Positions 35,935-37,881 of a stretch of 37,881 nucleotides of DNA are shown here, in pieces. The translations under genes were made by a program, and so were the position numbers. The DNA comes from DATBLE01 sp046734415 (lineage in GTDB: Bacteria > Actinomycetota > Thermoleophilia > Gaiellales > Gaiellaceae). Each line of letters opens with the position of its first letter. Position 1 is the first letter of the stretch. The stretch covers positions 1 through 37,881 of the forward strand of contig JBKPRD010000310.1 of NCBI GenBank assembly GCA_046734415.1, written 5' to 3'. The notes beneath the pieces are model-generated. The model was not told the DNA's origin. It made no database searches and saw only the letters and a program-made list of their open reading frames with translations.

Positions 35935-37881
35935 CTAGTCGGTTCCGGCAGCGATCCTAGCGACGGGCGGGATCACCGCGTCGCAGCGCTCGAGCCACGG
36001 CGTGGCCTCGAGGCGCTCGAAGGTCTCCCGCGCCTCTGCGAGGAGCCCGTCAGCCTCGTCGGCTCGACCCTGCGCGACGAGCCACTCCGCGTGCTCGAGC
36101 TGCATCACCGCCAGGTAGAACGGCATCGCCATCTCCCTGAACAACCCTGCGGCTCCCTTGAACCGCCGTTCCGCCTCATCGCCGTCCTCCGCGAGCGCGG
36201 CGAGCCGCCCGCGGAACCGCGCGGACTGCGCCCGCAGGAACTGAGGCTGCCGCCCGAGCGGGAGCGACTCGGCGTCGGCGAGCAGCCTATCGACGATGGC
36301 GAGCTCTCCCAGCGCGAGCGCCGCCTCGGTGGCGACGACGAAGCCCTCCTTCACGAGCTCGAGCCCGACGCCGTGGTGGCGCTGCGTCTCCCACGCGTTC
36401 TCGCCGAGCCGGAGCGCCTCTGCCATCTCGCCACGGGCGAACGCGATCCGCGCCGCTCCCCACCAGTACGACCCCTGCTCCTGGGTGTCCGCAGAGGATC
36501 GGAAGTCTGCGAGCAGCTCGACGATTCGCTCGGCTTCCGCGAGGGCGCCGCGATGGACGTTGACCTGCACGCCGACCCCGACCACGCCGAGAAACGAGCC
36601 GCGCAGCTCCGACCAGCGCTCCTCGGGGAGCTCCGACGTCATGCTGACGACCTCGTCCCACCGGCCGAGCGCGAGGAACGGGTAAAGCTGCCCGAGAAAG
36701 TTGTACTCCCAGTAGCGGCTTCCGACCTTCCGTGCGAGCGCGAGTCCGGCCGCGACCGTGTCGGCCGCTTCCTCGTAGCGGTCGGACTGGCTCCTGAACT
36801 CCGCCAGGTTGTAGTAGGCCCGTAGCGCCGCGGATGGCTTCTCGTGCTCGAGCGCGGTCTCGAGGGCGAACGACATCAGAGCGACCGCTTCTCTCTGGCG
36901 ACCGCGAGCGTTCAGGACGATCGCCTTCGTGTTCAGCGCCTGAGCGAGGACCTCCGGCAGGGACAGCGCCTCAGCCATGTCCAGTGCTGTCTCGACCCGC
37001 TGCAACGCACGCTCGGCGTCGCCGGCGAAGAACGTGAACCGCCCGAGCTGCGCCGCGAGCGCGGCGACGTCCTCATCCGGCTCCTCGCCGGCGAGGACCT
37101 CGAATGCGCGGTTCATCCGCTCCAGGCCGTCCTCCAAGCGGCCCCGGTCCCAGGCGATCTCGGCCAGTCTCGCCGAGACGCGCGCAGCCGGATGCGTCGC
37201 GCCGGCCGACTCGAAGAGGCCGATCGCCTGCTCGAGATGCGGCCCGGCCTGATCCGCTCGAGCTCCCGCCGCGGCCATCATTCCCGCTCGCTCGTGGAGG
37301 GCGGCCCTGGCGAGGTCGTCCTCGGTCAGCTCCAGGGCACGCTCGAACGCGCGCTGGGCTTCTCCGTTCGCGCCCAGCGAGGCCGCACGTTCCGCGGCCC
37401 GGACGAGCAGTTCTCGGGCGCGTTCGCGGATCTCCGCAGCGTCGGGAGCCTCTGGCGCCGAGGTATAGGCATCGAGGTAGTGGGCGGCGACGACCTCGAC
37501 GATCTCGTCCTCCTCGCCCCCCCACACCGAGGCCAGGTACAGCGCCGCCGCGAGGTGCTTCTCCTTCCGTTCCCGCTTCGACAGCGTCTCGTACGCGACG
37601 TGCTTGACGATGTCCTGCAGGAAGGCATACTGGCCCCGCTCGGGCGAGCGCGGATCGGCCTGGATCGACAGCACCTCCTTGCGCAGAAGCGAGGCCAGCA
37701 GCGGCTCGAGCTCGGTCTCGGCGAGGCCGGCGAGCGCGCAGAGGCCCTGCTTCGTGAACGTCTTGCCGAGAACCGCGGCATCCTGGACGAGACGCCGCTC
37801 CTCGGCCGTGAGGCCGTCCAGCCGCGCTGCGACGAGCGCGTGGAGGGTCTCAGGCACTTCCAGCGTCTCGATCGCCCCCTG
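35935..37881 (-). CDS. C-terminal part of a large TPR protein (cyclase/AAA-ATPase type), 5' end cut
   Basis: The frame enters from the right edge with no stop (…QGAIETLEVPETLHAL) and ends at TAG 35935, so 648 codons are seen and the N-terminus is missing. The first part (VPETLHALVAARLDGLTAEE, VQDAAVLGKTFTKQGL, YAFLQDIVKHVAYETLSKR) matches the region that follows the AAA ATPase module in large adenylate-cyclase/AAA/TPR or LuxR-type regulators. The rest is roughly 450 residues of degenerate TPR helices, for example ALNTKAIVLNARGRQREAVA and YYNLAEFRSQSDRYEEAADT. I see no C-terminal LuxR helix-turn-helix, so a guanylate/adenylate cyclase type is favoured. It lies 8 bp upstream of lpdA on the same strand. 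Confidence 0.78.
   Translation of the reverse strand, partial: QGAIETLEVPETLHALVAARLDGLTAEERRLVQDAAVLGKTFTKQGLCALAGLAETELEPLLASLLRKEVLSIQADPRSPERGQYAFLQDIVKHVAYETLSKRERKEKHLAAALYLASVWGGEEDEIVEVVAAHYLDAYTSAPEAPDAAEIRERARELLVRAAERAASLGANGEAQRAFERALELTEDDLARAALHERAGMMAAAGARADQAGPHLEQAIGLFESAGATHPAARVSARLAEIAWDRGRLEDGLERMNRAFEVLAGEEPDEDVAALAAQLGRFTFFAGDAERALQRVETALDMAEALSLPEVLAQALNTKAIVLNARGRQREAVALMSFALETALEHEKPSAALRAYYNLAEFRSQSDRYEEAADTVAAGLALARKVGSRYWEYNFLGQLYPFLALGRWDEVVSMTSELPEERWSELRGSFLGVVGVGVQVNVHRGALAEAERIVELLADFRSSADTQEQGSYWWGAARIAFARGEMAEALRLGENAWETQRHHGVGLELVKEGFVVATEAALALGELAIVDRLLADAESLPLGRQPQFLRAQSARFRGRLAALAEDGDEAERRFKGAAGLFREMAMPFYLAVMQLEHAEWLVAQGRADEADGLLAEARETFERLEATPWLERCDAVIPPVARIAAGTD

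Overview
The window is a gene-dense, very high-GC stretch of an actinobacterial chromosome. Nearly every codon ends in G or C, GTG starts are common, and stop/start overlaps of 4 bp (ATGA, GTGA) are frequent. The protein sequences and gene neighbours suggest class Thermoleophilia (Gaiellales or Solirubrobacterales relatives), probably an uncultured lineage. This placement is inference, because no rRNA gene is present. Apart from one probably broken acetyltransferase gene, the region looks like core genome; I see no phage, transposase, CRISPR array, tRNA or rRNA.

Positions 1-7.9 kb, read on the minus strand: a ZIP metal permease, then priA, def, fmt and rsmB (replication restart, then N-terminal formyl and rRNA modification functions), a mosaic intergenic repeat, and the rpe-ribD-small ORF-ribE riboflavin cluster, whose last gene runs off the left edge. 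A DtxR-family regulator faces the ZIP gene across a perfect 18-bp palindrome, which makes a compact metal-homeostasis pair.

Positions 8.7-20 kb, minus strand: an MMPL exporter, then a tightly packed run aroF-tyrA-aroA-cmk-der-gpsA-lipoprotein-metK. It covers the entry to the shikimate pathway, tyrosine synthesis, CMP kinase, a ribosome-assembly GTPase, phospholipid backbone synthesis and S-adenosylmethionine synthesis. A second copy of the intergenic repeat sits between der and gpsA.

Positions 20-24 kb, plus strand: trpS behind a leader that carries a clean intrinsic terminator (a candidate attenuator), a Ca2+/H+ antiporter, a convergent pseudouridine synthase, and a secreted protein built of three copies of a roughly 92-residue repeat.

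Positions 24-30 kb, mostly minus strand: a thioredoxin with a helical C-terminal extension, a third repeat copy, the condensin subunits scpB and scpA, lgt, a small conserved-looking protein, an ECF sigma factor with its membrane partner, a VOC-fold protein and a secreted propeller-like protein. Positions 30-37.9 kb: dnaE, a GNAT gene with an internal in-frame loss, a PEBP-like protein, a small membrane protein, dihydrolipoamide dehydrogenase, and the C-terminal part of a large TPR protein that continues beyond the right edge.

No stretch of more than 300 bases lacks a gene. The points most worth a second look are the mosaic repeat family, the trpS leader, the palindrome and altered ligand region of the DtxR-type pair, the triple-repeat secreted protein, the gutted acetyltransferase, and a roughly 150-bp patch of aroA with codon use unlike its surroundings.
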